This document shows positions 43,257 through 51,929 of a stretch of DNA of 64,000 bases, piece by piece. Where the stretch lies: NCBI RefSeq assembly GCF_008693005.1, contig NZ_VXKE01000007.1, forward strand, positions 1-64,000, written 5' to 3'. This DNA comes from Helicobacter canis. GTDB taxonomy: Bacteria > Campylobacterota > Campylobacteria > Campylobacterales > Helicobacteraceae. The position numbers and the translations under genes were made by a program. Position 1 is the stretch's first letter. Each line of letters begins with the position of its first letter. The notes beneath the pieces were generated by a model, which saw only the letters and a program-made list of their open reading frames with translations, was not told the DNA's origin and did not search any database.

Positions 43257-43862
43257 ATGAAAATAGAACAAGTAAAAACTGCATTTAAAATCGCTGATGT
43301 GGAATTTGTAAGTGATAGCACAAAGCTTAATTTTAATTACTTAAAAGATTTAAAAGATGAAAATGGCAAGGTGCTATCACAAAAAATTTTAAGAGAAAAT
43401 GTAGCTAGAGTGTATCTCATTGTGGTAGATGGTGAGATTAAAAAAATCGGTGGAAGCCAAGCAACAGGTGGAATCAAAAGCACTTTAGAAATTTACAGAG
43501 ACGGTGGAGTAAATGGGCGACCAAGTATTAGAAGTTTTGGTGTTTGGTATTTTCTCTATCATACGATTTTACAGGGCAAGAAAATAGAATTTTATATGAT
43601 TTACCAAGAGAATTTTGAAAAAGAAGTGAAAGGATTATTTGGCTTAAAAAAGGTCAAAAATGTTTCCATTTCTTATAAATTTATAGAGCAGTGTTGCGTG
43701 GAAGATTATTTAAGTGTGGAAAGCGAACACCCAGAGTGGAATGTGCAAGAGCAAGGAGCAGACTGGCCGCTTGAAATAAAAAACCAACACGCAGAACTTC
43801 AAGCCAACGCACAGAGTAGAGAAAAGAAAATTAAACGCAAGGAAGTGAGATTGGAAAGTTAA
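43257..43862 (+). CDS. Putative GIY-YIG-like Type II restriction endonuclease
   Basis: This 201-residue AT-rich gene lies directly after the D12 methylase gene. The block ARVYLIVVDGEIKKIGGSQ resembles the GIY...YIG core of enzymes such as Hpy188I, with VYLI and KIGGS at the two half-motifs. It is followed by SIRSFGVWYFLYHTIL and a Glu-containing segment. The pairing with a methylase is the strongest argument. The fold should be treated as provisional. The C-terminal end abuts an old methylase fragment that starts immediately after the stop codon. Confidence 0.6.
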   Translation: MKIEQVKTAFKIADVEFVSDSTKLNFNYLKDLKDENGKVLSQKILRENVARVYLIVVDGEIKKIGGSQATGGIKSTLEIYRDGGVNGRPSIRSFGVWYFLYHTILQGKKIEFYMIYQENFEKEVKGLFGLKKVKNVSISYKFIEQCCVEDYLSVESEHPEWNVQEQGADWPLEIKNQHAELQANAQSREKKIKRKEVRLES

Positions 43863-43863
43863 T

Positions 43864-43941
43864 TTTATCGCTCCAGCCTACACCTTTGATAATGTCAAGG
43901 GAAACTTCCCCATAGGCTTTTTAGTATGGGATTTAAGCTAA
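43864..43941 (+). pseudogene. Internal remnant of a DNA methylase gene (25 codons)
   Basis: Translation from 43864 gives IAPAYTFDNVKGNFPIGFL followed by VWDLS and a stop. K-G-N-F-P-I-G-F-x-x-W-D is a conserved block in the C-terminal half of large N6-adenine methylases. It has no start or ribosome site. It is read as the middle of the gene whose ends are at 42115 and 45121. Confidence 0.6.
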
Positions 43942-44011
43942 AAGGAATAGCAATAAGCTAAAGCACAAATATTTTTGCTAGAATCCAAAAAAATACATTA
44001 AGGAGTAGAAA

Positions 44012-44263
44012 ATGACTTTGATACTAGAAAATGTAGATACAAGCATCTTGCGTGTTATAGAATCTTTACAAGGATTAAATAAAGACTTGCAAATAGAAGT
44101 GCAAGATGAATGCCCTATGTGTAAAGCCCACGACTACACGCCAAGCAAAAAGGCAGCAAAAAAGCTAAAAAAATCGCTTAAAGAGATTGAGAAAAAACGC
44201 GCAAAAGGCACGCTAAAATCTTTTAATAGCATAGAGGAGCTAAAAGCGGAGCTTCTATCGTGA
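44012..44263 (+). CDS. Antitoxin of a YafQ-type toxin-antitoxin pair
   Basis: This 83-residue protein is followed with a GTGA overlap by a YafQ-like toxin, the normal antitoxin position. Its first ~33 residues (MTLILENVDTSILRVIESLQ and onwards) are nearly the same as those of the second antitoxin at 44550. The basic, helical C terminus (KKAAKKLKKSLKEIEKKRAK...SFNSIEELKAELLS) probably wraps the toxin. A good AAGGAG site precedes it. Confidence 0.75.
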   Translation: MTLILENVDTSILRVIESLQGLNKDLQIEVQDECPMCKAHDYTPSKKAAKKLKKSLKEIEKKRAKGTLKSFNSIEELKAELLS

Positions 44264-44529
44264 AATACACAATCACTTATACAAAAGCTTTTAAAAAAGA
44301 CTTTAAAAAATTAAGCCCAAAAGACCAAGAGCATACGCTAGAGATTCTCACACGCCTTGCTAATGGTGAGAGTCTAGAGCCAAAATACAAAGACCACGCA
44401 CTTAAAGGAGAGTATGTAAATTGTAGGGACTGCCATATCCGCCCTGATTTAGTGCTGATTTATCGTTACAATGATGACTTTTTAGAACTAGTGGCAATGC
44501 GTATTAGTAGCCATAGCGAAGTGTTTTGA
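44260..44529 (+). CDS. YafQ/RelE-family mRNA interferase toxin
   Basis: This 89-residue protein matches H. pylori HP0894 and E. coli YafQ: KDHALKGEY, CRDCHIRPDLVLIY and the end SSHSEVF. Residues His46, His59, Asp63, His85 and Phe89 correspond to the catalytic set. It would cleave mRNA at the ribosome when the antitoxin is degraded. The start is GTG, overlapping the antitoxin stop. Confidence 0.88.
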   Translation: MKYTITYTKAFKKDFKKLSPKDQEHTLEILTRLANGESLEPKYKDHALKGEYVNCRDCHIRPDLVLIYRYNDDFLELVAMRISSHSEVF

Positions 44530-44549
44530 TTTGATAAAAGGAGCAGAAA

Positions 44550-44744
44550 ATGACTTTGATATTAGAAAATGTAGATTCTAAACTTTTGCAAGTGATTGAA
44601 AGCCTAAAAGGCTTAAAAAGTGATTTAAAGATTATCAAAGAGCCAGAATCTAAAAGCGATTTTGAAAGTGTAAGAGAGCAGTTAAAAAACAAGTTACAAG
44701 ACCCAGAGATTCGCTCAGTATTTGAAAGGCTAAAAGATAAATGA
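44550..44744 (+). CDS. Antitoxin of a Doc-type toxin-antitoxin pair
   Basis: This 64-residue protein overlaps the Doc gene by 4 bases (ATGA). Its N terminus MTLILENVDSKLLQVIESLK repeats that of the first antitoxin, whereas the C terminus (SDFESVREQLKNKL...RSVFERLKDK) is different and fits a Phd-type toxin-binding tail. The shared N terminus should be the DNA-binding or dimerisation part. Confidence 0.7.
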   Translation: MTLILENVDSKLLQVIESLKGLKSDLKIIKEPESKSDFESVREQLKNKLQDPEIRSVFERLKDK

Positions 44745-45124
44745 GATATTTAAGCTTACAAGAAGTGCAAAAAATCCACGATGATATGCTAAGTGAAATA
44801 GGCGGACTAAAAGGGGCAAACCCTAAGCAAATCGCCCTTTTAGATTCTGCCCTGACACAAATCCAAAATGATGGCTACTACCCAAGCTTTATAGATAAGC
44901 TTACCCATTTAATGTTTGCCTGTGTGAAGTTCCACCCCTTTGCAGATGGGAATAAACGCACCGCATTGCTCATCGGCGATGCGTTTATAATGCTAAATCA
45001 CAAAGCCACGCCAAAGGACTTTTACCAAAAGCTAGAAGATGTTATTGTGAGCGTAGCAAGTGATGAGATAAGTAAAGATGAGTTAGGGCAGATTCTAAGC
45101 GATATGCTAAAAGGCGTTAGATGA
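44741..45124 (+). CDS. Doc-type (Fic fold) toxin
   Basis: This 127-residue protein has the Fic/Doc motif FHPFADGNKRT (His65 to Arg73), as in P1 Doc (HPFxDANKR). Doc phosphorylates EF-Tu and stops translation. It follows its antitoxin with an ATGA overlap, and its own stop overlaps the next start in the same way. Confidence 0.9.
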   Translation: MRYLSLQEVQKIHDDMLSEIGGLKGANPKQIALLDSALTQIQNDGYYPSFIDKLTHLMFACVKFHPFADGNKRTALLIGDAFIMLNHKATPKDFYQKLEDVIVSVASDEISKDELGQILSDMLKGVR

Positions 45125-45996
45125 AAAAGAGCATAACCCTAGATATTTTTGATGAAAAGGGGGCGAGTTTAGGGAAAAAGCGATTCTATACAACGCTAGA
45201 TGGTAAGGAAAGCATTAACAAATGGCTAAAAACTTTTAAGCCGACAGCGGATTCTACTTTAGGTATTTTAATGGCTGACTCCCCAGATTTTCAACACAAT
45301 AATCATATAGCAATATTAAATTTTATGCCAACAAACAATCAAATGAAAAATACCATAACACCAAACAATCTTATCCCAACAAGTATTTATCTCTCCGTCC
45401 GCCATTGTATCAAAGCCACTTGGATAAATGATAGAGATCAATTCCTAGCCCCAAATAAAAAATGGGAGAAGGACACAGAGTTTCATAGCGACTGCCTAGC
45501 TTTTATGCTATTTCACGGACAAAATAGAATTACTGCTAAAGAGGGCATAAACCACTTTATCCCCTTTAGTGAAAAAGATATAGACGCAGCCGAAGCCTTT
45601 GAATCTCACTTTATGCAAGACTTTTTGCAAGGCAAAATCAAGCAAGATTCTAAAAGCACTGATAGTAAAAGCTTGTTTAAAGATGAGCTAGACTTTATTC
45701 CCACAAAGCCACTAATTTTTAGCGATGAAGCAAAGGAAGTGCTACAAGCAGGAAAAGAGCTTTTTAAACACTATCACACACAAGCAAAAGATTCTAAAGA
45801 CTATAACGCAAACGCCGCACTCTATGACATTAAAGCCCACTTTCAAGGCTTTAATGACAAAGGCAAAATGAATCCACCCCAAAAAGCTAAAGATGAAGCC
45901 TATAAGGACAAACTAGGGGAGCTTAACTACACCCTAAAAAACTTAGCCAAAAGAATAGAATCTAAAGTCTATGAATATGAATTTTTGCTCCCATAA
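45121..45996 (+). pseudogene. C-terminal fragment of a large N6-adenine DNA methylase
   Basis: The 291-residue frame has no catalytic motifs. Its blocks FHSDCLAFMLFHGQNRI, GINHFIPFSEKDIDAAEAFE, FSDEAKEVLQAGKELFKHYH and ASRIE-type ending AKRIESKVYEYEFLL resemble the C-terminal specificity part of large adenine methylases. It continues the fragment ending GFLVWDLS at 43941 in family order (KKSITLDIFDEKG). It now starts with an ATG that overlaps the doc stop (ATGA), so it may still be translated as a third gene of the toxin operon. Either a decaying remnant or a re-used domain. Confidence 0.6.
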
Positions 45997-46043
45997 AGCT
46001 TTGCGATAGCCACAAGCAATATTTAAAGCCTAGCACTACTAGC

Positions 46044-46730
46044 CTACAAAGCCTTTGCCAGCAAGGTGAGCGCGGCGGTTTGTGAGCGCAAAATCAAGCC
46101 TGTGTCAAATGCCACGATCTCCCGCCCAGCAAAAAGCTCTCGCTCCCTTTGGCTAAAGCCCCCTTCAGCCCCAATTAGCACCCCAGAATCTAGCTTTATA
46201 CCAGCCCCATCGCCAAGCTCACTGCTAATAATTTTGCCACCAAAATCTAGCACCAACGCCCTAGGATACTTCTCTAGCGCGCTCTGTGTATCCGCTAGAA
46301 TCTCCACTTCACACATATCACTCCGCCCGCACTGCTCACACGAGCTAATGAGAATCCTTCTCACTCGCTCTTCATCAATACTCTGCCCCCTTTGAGAAAA
46401 GTCCGCCCAGAAAAGACTAAGCCTACTAAGCCCTAGCTCATTAAGCGAGGGGAGAGCTTTTTCGATAGTCTTGCTTTGTGTAATTGCCCAGATGATATGC
46501 GTGTGCTTGCGTGGCGCATTGGGCGCGATCTGGCTAGATTCTAGCCTAAGCCCAGCACATCGCTTGCTAATAGCCTCTACCTTGTAGGTATAAAGTCTAT
46601 CATCACGCAAGTTTCTTAGGGCAAGAGTGCTAGTAGCCTTGCTTCGGCGCGCGCTAAAGATGTGCGTAAAGCTCTCGCCTTCAAGCACAAGAGATTGCGC
46701 CCCAGCTTCAGCGTGGAAGACAAATTGCAT
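46044..46730 (-). CDS. rsmE: 16S rRNA (uracil-1498-N3)-methyltransferase
   Basis: This 228-residue SPOUT enzyme has the C-terminal knot motifs VLIGAEGGFSQRERELF and GLILRSQTAALTLLA, as in RsmE. It methylates U1498 of 16S rRNA. Its ATG overlaps the stop of the upstream membrane-protein gene by one base (TAATG). Confidence 0.9.
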   Translation of the reverse strand: MQFVFHAEAGAQSLVLEGESFTHIFSARRSKATSTLALRNLRDDRLYTYKVEAISKRCAGLRLESSQIAPNAPRKHTHIIWAITQSKTIEKALPSLNELGLSRLSLFWADFSQRGQSIDEERVRRILISSCEQCGRSDMCEVEILADTQSALEKYPRALVLDFGGKIISSELGDGAGIKLDSGVLIGAEGGFSQRERELFAGREIVAFDTGLILRSQTAALTLLAKAL

Positions 46731-47149
46731 TACACAATGATCCTAAGGCTAAAAAGCAGCACCAAGCATAGCTCTATGCTATAAACCCACTTACAAAATG
46801 TAATATACTTGCGCATTAGCCTTTCATCAGTCCTAGCTAGTTTAAGCCTTTTTAGGCGCACCATCTCCACAGCAAAAATCAGCACCATAAGCGCGATCAT
46901 TAGCCCGATCTGCCAAGTCATATACCACTGCCTACTTGCTAAAATAAACACCCCGCTAAAGCTCCCCACTGCCACAAGTAGAAAAATAATAGGCATAACA
47001 AACCATAGCTTGATAATCACCTTTTGATAAGTCTTGTAAGTAAAAAGCGTATAGAGATTGATAAGAAATGGGATAGGGAAAAACGCCATAAAAAATGCGT
47101 GGAAAAACACCATATCATTAAATGCCTTTGCGACCATATCAACTTCCAT
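46730..47149 (-). CDS. Small integral membrane protein of unknown function
   Basis: This 139-residue protein has four hydrophobic segments (HAFFMAFFPIPFLINLYTLF, LWFVMPIIFLLVAVGSFSG, WQIGLMIALMVLIFAVEMV, YSIELCLVLLFSLRIIV). A similar gene lies between rsmE and hemH in H. pylori. Four-helix size recalls HemJ-like proteins, but I see no HemJ motif, so no function is given. Confidence 0.7.
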   Translation of the reverse strand: MEVDMVAKAFNDMVFFHAFFMAFFPIPFLINLYTLFTYKTYQKVIIKLWFVMPIIFLLVAVGSFSGVFILASRQWYMTWQIGLMIALMVLIFAVEMVRLKRLKLARTDERLMRKYITFCKWVYSIELCLVLLFSLRIIV

Positions 47150-47240
47150 CTACACTCCTACTCCATAAATATGCTTGTGTTAATTTTAGCATATTATTAT
47201 TTCAGTCCCTTTATAAGAATAGCGACAAGGACCGCCCCAG

Positions 47241-48227
47241 ATGACCCAAGCTACCCCACATAAACGCGCTGTCATTTTGCTCAATATGGGTGGTCCTACG
47301 AGTATCGCTGGGGTGGAGAGCTTTTTGCGCAATCTTTTTAGCGATCCGCTCATTTTGCGTATCAAAAATCGCTTTATCCGCAAAATGGTAGGCTCATTTA
47401 TCATCAATAAACGCCTAGAAAAAGCCAAGCAAAATTACCGCGCAATCGGTGGCTGCTCCCCCTTGCCAGCACACACCTTTGCCCTATGCAAGCAGCTTGA
47501 AAAGCTAGATTCTAGCCTTGCTGCCACCTATGTTATGCGCTATACGCCACCCCTAGCCCTTGATGTTTTGCGCTCTTTGCGGGACTCTGGGGTTGATGAT
47601 ATTGTGCTTTTTAGTATGTATCCGCAGTTTTCTACCACTACGACTAAATCCTCTCTCCTTGATATACACACCCACTTGCAAGCTCTCTCTTATAAGCCTA
47701 GAATCAGCGTCATTGAAGACTTCCACGATTATGCGCCATTTTATGAGCTAATCGCTGATACCATTACTACTACACTTGGGATGCGCAAGGCGCAAGACTT
47801 CACGCTCATTCTCTCTGCCCACTCTCTCCCGCAAAAGATAGTTGATGAAGGCGACCCCTACCCCAAGCAGTGTCAAAAGGGCGTAGAAATCCTGCGCGAG
47901 ATATTTGCACAAAGAGGCGTAGAGTTTGCCAATATCACGCTAGCCTATCAATCAAAAGTCGGTCCTATGCGCTGGCTTGAGCCTTTCACAAGCGACATTA
48001 TCGCAAATGCCAGCGGGCAGAGCCTAATCATCTACCCCCTAGCTTTCACCATAGATAATGCCGAGACTATCTATGAGCTGGGCATTGAGTATAAAGAGCT
48101 AGCAGAGCAAAGCGGCGTGAAAGAGTATCTCCTGTGTCCTTGTATGAACGATAGCCTACCCTTTGCTAAGATGATCCACACACTCCTACAAGAAAAAGCC
48201 CTAGATTCTAGCTCCACTCCATCATAA
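47241..48227 (+). CDS. hemH: Ferrochelatase
   Basis: This 328-residue protein contains AVILLNMGGPTSIAGVESFL, YAAMRY-like TYVMRYTPPLALDVL, PQFSTTTTKSS, LILSAHSLPQKIVDEGDPYP (with the catalytic histidine) and YQSKVGPMRWLEP. It inserts Fe2+ into protoporphyrin IX. It precedes a thioredoxin-like lipoprotein and the ccsBA cytochrome c assembly gene, linking haem supply to c-type cytochromes. Confidence 0.95.
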   Translation: MTQATPHKRAVILLNMGGPTSIAGVESFLRNLFSDPLILRIKNRFIRKMVGSFIINKRLEKAKQNYRAIGGCSPLPAHTFALCKQLEKLDSSLAATYVMRYTPPLALDVLRSLRDSGVDDIVLFSMYPQFSTTTTKSSLLDIHTHLQALSYKPRISVIEDFHDYAPFYELIADTITTTLGMRKAQDFTLILSAHSLPQKIVDEGDPYPKQCQKGVEILREIFAQRGVEFANITLAYQSKVGPMRWLEPFTSDIIANASGQSLIIYPLAFTIDNAETIYELGIEYKELAEQSGVKEYLLCPCMNDSLPFAKMIHTLLQEKALDSSSTPS

Positions 48228-48236
48228 AGGACACCT

Positions 48237-48821
48237 ATGCCACGCACACAATCACTCCTACTCCATATAGTCTGCGCTATCGCTTTGTGTGGCGCGCTTG
48301 GTGGCTGCAAGGATAGTGAAGATCCTACCCTGCAAGCAAATGAGCTTGATAAAAAGACTTACGCAGGCTTGGAAGATGTGTTTTTAGACACTGGCGTGAT
48401 TGAAACTAAGGGCAAGTATATGCTCCTAGTCTTTGGGGCAAATGGCTGCACCTACTGCGAGAATCTAAAAGATGACATCAAAGCCCAGCCAAATCTACGC
48501 GAAAAGCTAAAAGACTTTAGTGCCTACTATATCAACACAAGTTATAGCAAGCTCCATACATTCCGCATAGGCGAGGGCGCAATGCTCCAAGAGCACTCAA
48601 TCCCCACGCGCAAGCTCGCGCAAATCTACCGCATAGGACCCACGCCGACCCTTGTCTTTGCCACCAAAGATGGCAAGACAATCCTAACCTACCCAAGCTA
48701 TCTCCCGCCAAAGCAGTTTAGTGCGCTGCTAGATTTTATCGCGCAAGGCTCGTGGCAAAAGGCAAATGGCGATGAGAAGCAAATTGCCACAATGCTACAA
48801 CAACACTTGCAAGCACTCTAG
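48237..48821 (+). CDS. Thioredoxin-fold lipoprotein, HP0377-like (cytochrome c maturation)
   Basis: This 194-residue protein has a lipobox (IALCGALGGC), then a thioredoxin fold with NGCTYCENLKDD as the CxxC site and TPTLVFATKDGK with the cis-proline. In H. pylori the gene between hemH and ccsBA is HP0377, described as a thiol oxidoreductase that keeps apocytochrome c reduced. The same position here, 21 bases before ccsBA, supports that role. Confidence 0.83.
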   Translation: MPRTQSLLLHIVCAIALCGALGGCKDSEDPTLQANELDKKTYAGLEDVFLDTGVIETKGKYMLLVFGANGCTYCENLKDDIKAQPNLREKLKDFSAYYINTSYSKLHTFRIGEGAMLQEHSIPTRKLAQIYRIGPTPTLVFATKDGKTILTYPSYLPPKQFSALLDFIAQGSWQKANGDEKQIATMLQQHLQAL

Positions 48822-48841
48822 CACTTGCTATGTAAAGGAAT

Positions 48842-51800
48842 ATGATGAAAGATTCTACCCACTCTAGTCCCACTGCAATCCCAAAGCTCCTTGCAACAAT
48901 GGCTAAGGCTTTTTACTCATTTAAAGTTATTTTACCTATGATATTTTTCTACGCATTTTCGTGTGCGATTGCCACATTTATAGAGAATGATTATGGCTCA
49001 AGCGCGGCACAAGCGATTGTTTATGGCTCGTGGTGGTTTATGCTGCTGCATATTTATCTTGCCATTGCCTTAGTGGCTAGCTTTATCCACTCCTGCGCCT
49101 ATAAACGCAAAAAATACGCTTCTATGCTTTTGCATAGCTCATTTGTCGTCATTATTATCGGGGCTGGGGTTACAAGATACTTTGGCACAGAAGGAATGAT
49201 GTGGATACAAGAGGGCAAAAGCACGAACTTCTACTACTCTAATGATAACTACATCAATATCGCCGCACTTGATGATACTTGGCAAAAAGACTACGCCTAC
49301 ATTCCAGCAAATATTAGCGTGTTTAAAGGGCTGTTTGCTTCCTCTAGTATCAATGATAGTGCGATGATTTTTGGCAAGCCTGTGGAAATTATCTCTAAAG
49401 AAATAGCCCTACTCCCCAATACTAATGCAAAAAACGCCCCAATGCTCTTGCAGCTGCTTGTCTCCTACAATGGTGAGACAAAGTCTATCACGCTTACCGG
49501 GGGCAATGGATTCTCCAATGAGCAAGCAGCAGCGCGTGAAGAAATCGGCGGTATGAAGATGAGCTTCCATTGGGGGTCTAGGCGCGTGGAGCTACCATTT
49601 GCCCTGCGGCTGCTAGAGTTTGAGAAAAAGACTTATGCCGGCACGGATAATCCATCTTCTTATGCTTCAGAAGTAGAAGTGCTAGATGGGCAAGGTGCTA
49701 TCATTAAGCCTTTTAGGATTTTTATGAATAATGTCCTAGATTTTGGTGGCTATCGATTCTACCAGAGTGATTACTACTTCAATGAAGAGGACAACAACTA
49801 CACAAGCGTGCTCTCTGTCAATCACGATCCGGGCAAAACACCCACCTACATAGGCTACACAATGCTAATTATCGGGGCATTGTGGCTACTCTTTGACAAA
49901 AATGGTCGCTTTATGCAGCTAGCGCGCTTTGTCTCTAGCCAGAATCTCGCGCAAAAAAGCGTGCTTTCCCTTATGCTTGCTCTAGGAGTGTTTTACAGCC
50001 CAAATCTCCACGCCCAAGATCCAAATATCAAAACTCACGGCAGCAATGGCACACCACTTGTAGAGACAAGCCAACCCCACCCAACTACACAAGATTCTAG
50101 CAAGACAAAAGAGCAAGACGCCACACTGCCTGATAATCTCACACAATTTCTTACCAATCACAACCACCTCTCCAGCGAGCAAATAGAATCCTTTAGGCGT
50201 GCGTGGGACGATTTACGCAAGCTCCCAGACACCATTGACCCAGCACATAGACAAGAGCGGCTAGCACTTTTGCGCGATAATGCTAAAGAGTTTGCCTCCC
50301 GCCTTAGTAGAATCCAAATCCAAGACTACGCCGGTAGAATCCAGCCCCTTGATACAATGGCTATGCACATTATGCACAAAATTTCTAGGGCAAATGGCTT
50401 TGAAGGACTTAGCAATACCCAAGCCATAATGGGTGCTATGATCTTCCCAAATGACTTTGCAAGCGCGAAGCTTATCCGCACTAAAACCCCAAAGCTACGC
50501 ACAATCCTAGAAGTGCCAAAAAATGAAGCCTATGTGTCCTTTATGGACATATATGATAAGCAAACAGGAGAATCTAAGCTGCACAACTACTTCGCTGATG
50601 CCCAGCACAAAGGCGAGAGCCAATGGAATGAATTTGACAAAGATGTGCGCAAAGTAACAGAGAGCTATGAGATTTTCAAAAGTGTGCAAAACCTCATCTT
50701 CTTGCGGATTTTCCCAGACCCCAAAACAAAGCGGTGGTTTTCTGTAACAGAGCTCACCTATCTCTACCTACAAGGGCAGATTCCAAAGCAGCAGTATGAA
50801 GAGATGATGCACACGATGGATTCTATGATGAACGCACTTTTTATGGGTATGATTCTTGGCGTTACTACAAACTCGTGGGAGCTTGGGATCTCCGCACTAA
50901 AAAGCCTAGAATCTTACCAAGAGCAAAATGGCGGGCAGGATTATGTCAGTCCTAGTCGTATAAAGTGGGAGATCGCTCTAAACCACTACAACATCTTTGA
51001 AGTGCTAACACTGCCTTATGTGCTCTTAGGGCTAGTTGGGCTTGTCATTGTGCTTATTTATATCTACAAAGATCGCGCTGTGCCCAAAAGAGTCTATCAG
51101 GTATTTTTCACGCTCATTGCGCTGTGTGTTGTCGCACACACGCTTGGGCTTATCGTGCGCTGGTATGTCTCTGGACACTCCCCTTGGAGCAATGCGTATG
51201 AGTCTATGATTTATATCGCGTGGGCTTCTGGGGTCGCTGGGGTGGTGTTTTTCCCACGATTTATGCTAGCCCTTTGTGCGACAAGCTTTTTCTCTGGGGC
51301 GAGTTTGCTTGTCGCCCATCTGGGCTATATGGATCCACAGATCCAAGATCTAGTCCCTGTTCTACAATCTTATTGGCTTAATATCCATGTTTCTGTGATT
51401 ACAGCAAGCTATGGATTCTTAGGGCTTTGCTTTGTGCTTGGAGCTTTTACGCTCGTGCTTTTTATCTTACGCAAAGCACATAAGCCAAATATCGATAAAG
51501 CCATTATTTCCATTAACGCAATCAATGAAATGACGATGATGCTTGGGATCTTTATGCTAACCATTGGGAATTTTTTGGGCGCGATTTGGGCAAATGAGTC
51601 TTGGGGGCGATATTGGGGCTGGGACCCTAAAGAAACTTGGGCACTTATTACCATTGGAATCTATGCAATTGTTTTACACTTACGATTTATGAAATTCACT
51701 AATATGCCCTTTTTGTTTGCTGCAAGCAGTGTGGTGGCATTTTATAGCGTGCTAATGACATATTTTGGTGTGAATTATTATCTAGCGGGCAAGCACTCTT

Positions 51801-51928
51801 ACGCTGGAGGCGATCCTATCCCTGTGCCGTGGGAGATGTATGGATTTATCATCATTACACTAGCACTGATTATTACCGCTAGTTTTAAAAAGACCCTACC
51901 CACACCAGATATTACTAAACAGGGGTAA
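48842..51928 (+). CDS. ccsBA: Cytochrome c biogenesis protein CcsBA (ResB-ResC fusion)
   Basis: This 1028-residue membrane protein joins a CcsB/ResB half (about 1-380, with ATFIENDYGSSAAQ and YRFYQSDYYF) to a CcsA/ResC half (about 730-1028) holding the haem-handling WGRYWGWDPKETWAL motif. Conserved histidines HLGYMDP and YLAGKHSYAGGDP lie around it. It exports haem and attaches it to CXXCH apocytochromes. It is somewhat longer than the H. pylori protein; the extra length is a soluble middle region (about 400-720). Confidence 0.94.
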   Translation: MMKDSTHSSPTAIPKLLATMAKAFYSFKVILPMIFFYAFSCAIATFIENDYGSSAAQAIVYGSWWFMLLHIYLAIALVASFIHSCAYKRKKYASMLLHSSFVVIIIGAGVTRYFGTEGMMWIQEGKSTNFYYSNDNYINIAALDDTWQKDYAYIPANISVFKGLFASSSINDSAMIFGKPVEIISKEIALLPNTNAKNAPMLLQLLVSYNGETKSITLTGGNGFSNEQAAAREEIGGMKMSFHWGSRRVELPFALRLLEFEKKTYAGTDNPSSYASEVEVLDGQGAIIKPFRIFMNNVLDFGGYRFYQSDYYFNEEDNNYTSVLSVNHDPGKTPTYIGYTMLIIGALWLLFDKNGRFMQLARFVSSQNLAQKSVLSLMLALGVFYSPNLHAQDPNIKTHGSNGTPLVETSQPHPTTQDSSKTKEQDATLPDNLTQFLTNHNHLSSEQIESFRRAWDDLRKLPDTIDPAHRQERLALLRDNAKEFASRLSRIQIQDYAGRIQPLDTMAMHIMHKISRANGFEGLSNTQAIMGAMIFPNDFASAKLIRTKTPKLRTILEVPKNEAYVSFMDIYDKQTGESKLHNYFADAQHKGESQWNEFDKDVRKVTESYEIFKSVQNLIFLRIFPDPKTKRWFSVTELTYLYLQGQIPKQQYEEMMHTMDSMMNALFMGMILGVTTNSWELGISALKSLESYQEQNGGQDYVSPSRIKWEIALNHYNIFEVLTLPYVLLGLVGLVIVLIYIYKDRAVPKRVYQVFFTLIALCVVAHTLGLIVRWYVSGHSPWSNAYESMIYIAWASGVAGVVFFPRFMLALCATSFFSGASLLVAHLGYMDPQIQDLVPVLQSYWLNIHVSVITASYGFLGLCFVLGAFTLVLFILRKAHKPNIDKAIISINAINEMTMMLGIFMLTIGNFLGAIWANESWGRYWGWDPKETWALITIGIYAIVLHLRFMKFTNMPFLFAASSVVAFYSVLMTYFGVNYYLAGKHSYAGGDPIPVPWEMYGFIIITLALIITASFKKTLPTPDITKQG

Positions 51929-51929
51929 T

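Noticed and set aside
45121-45996. Stand-alone hypothetical gene of the toxin-antitoxin operon
   Set aside because: Possible in expression terms, but its sequence blocks fit the C-terminal end of large adenine methylases, so it is listed as a fragment.
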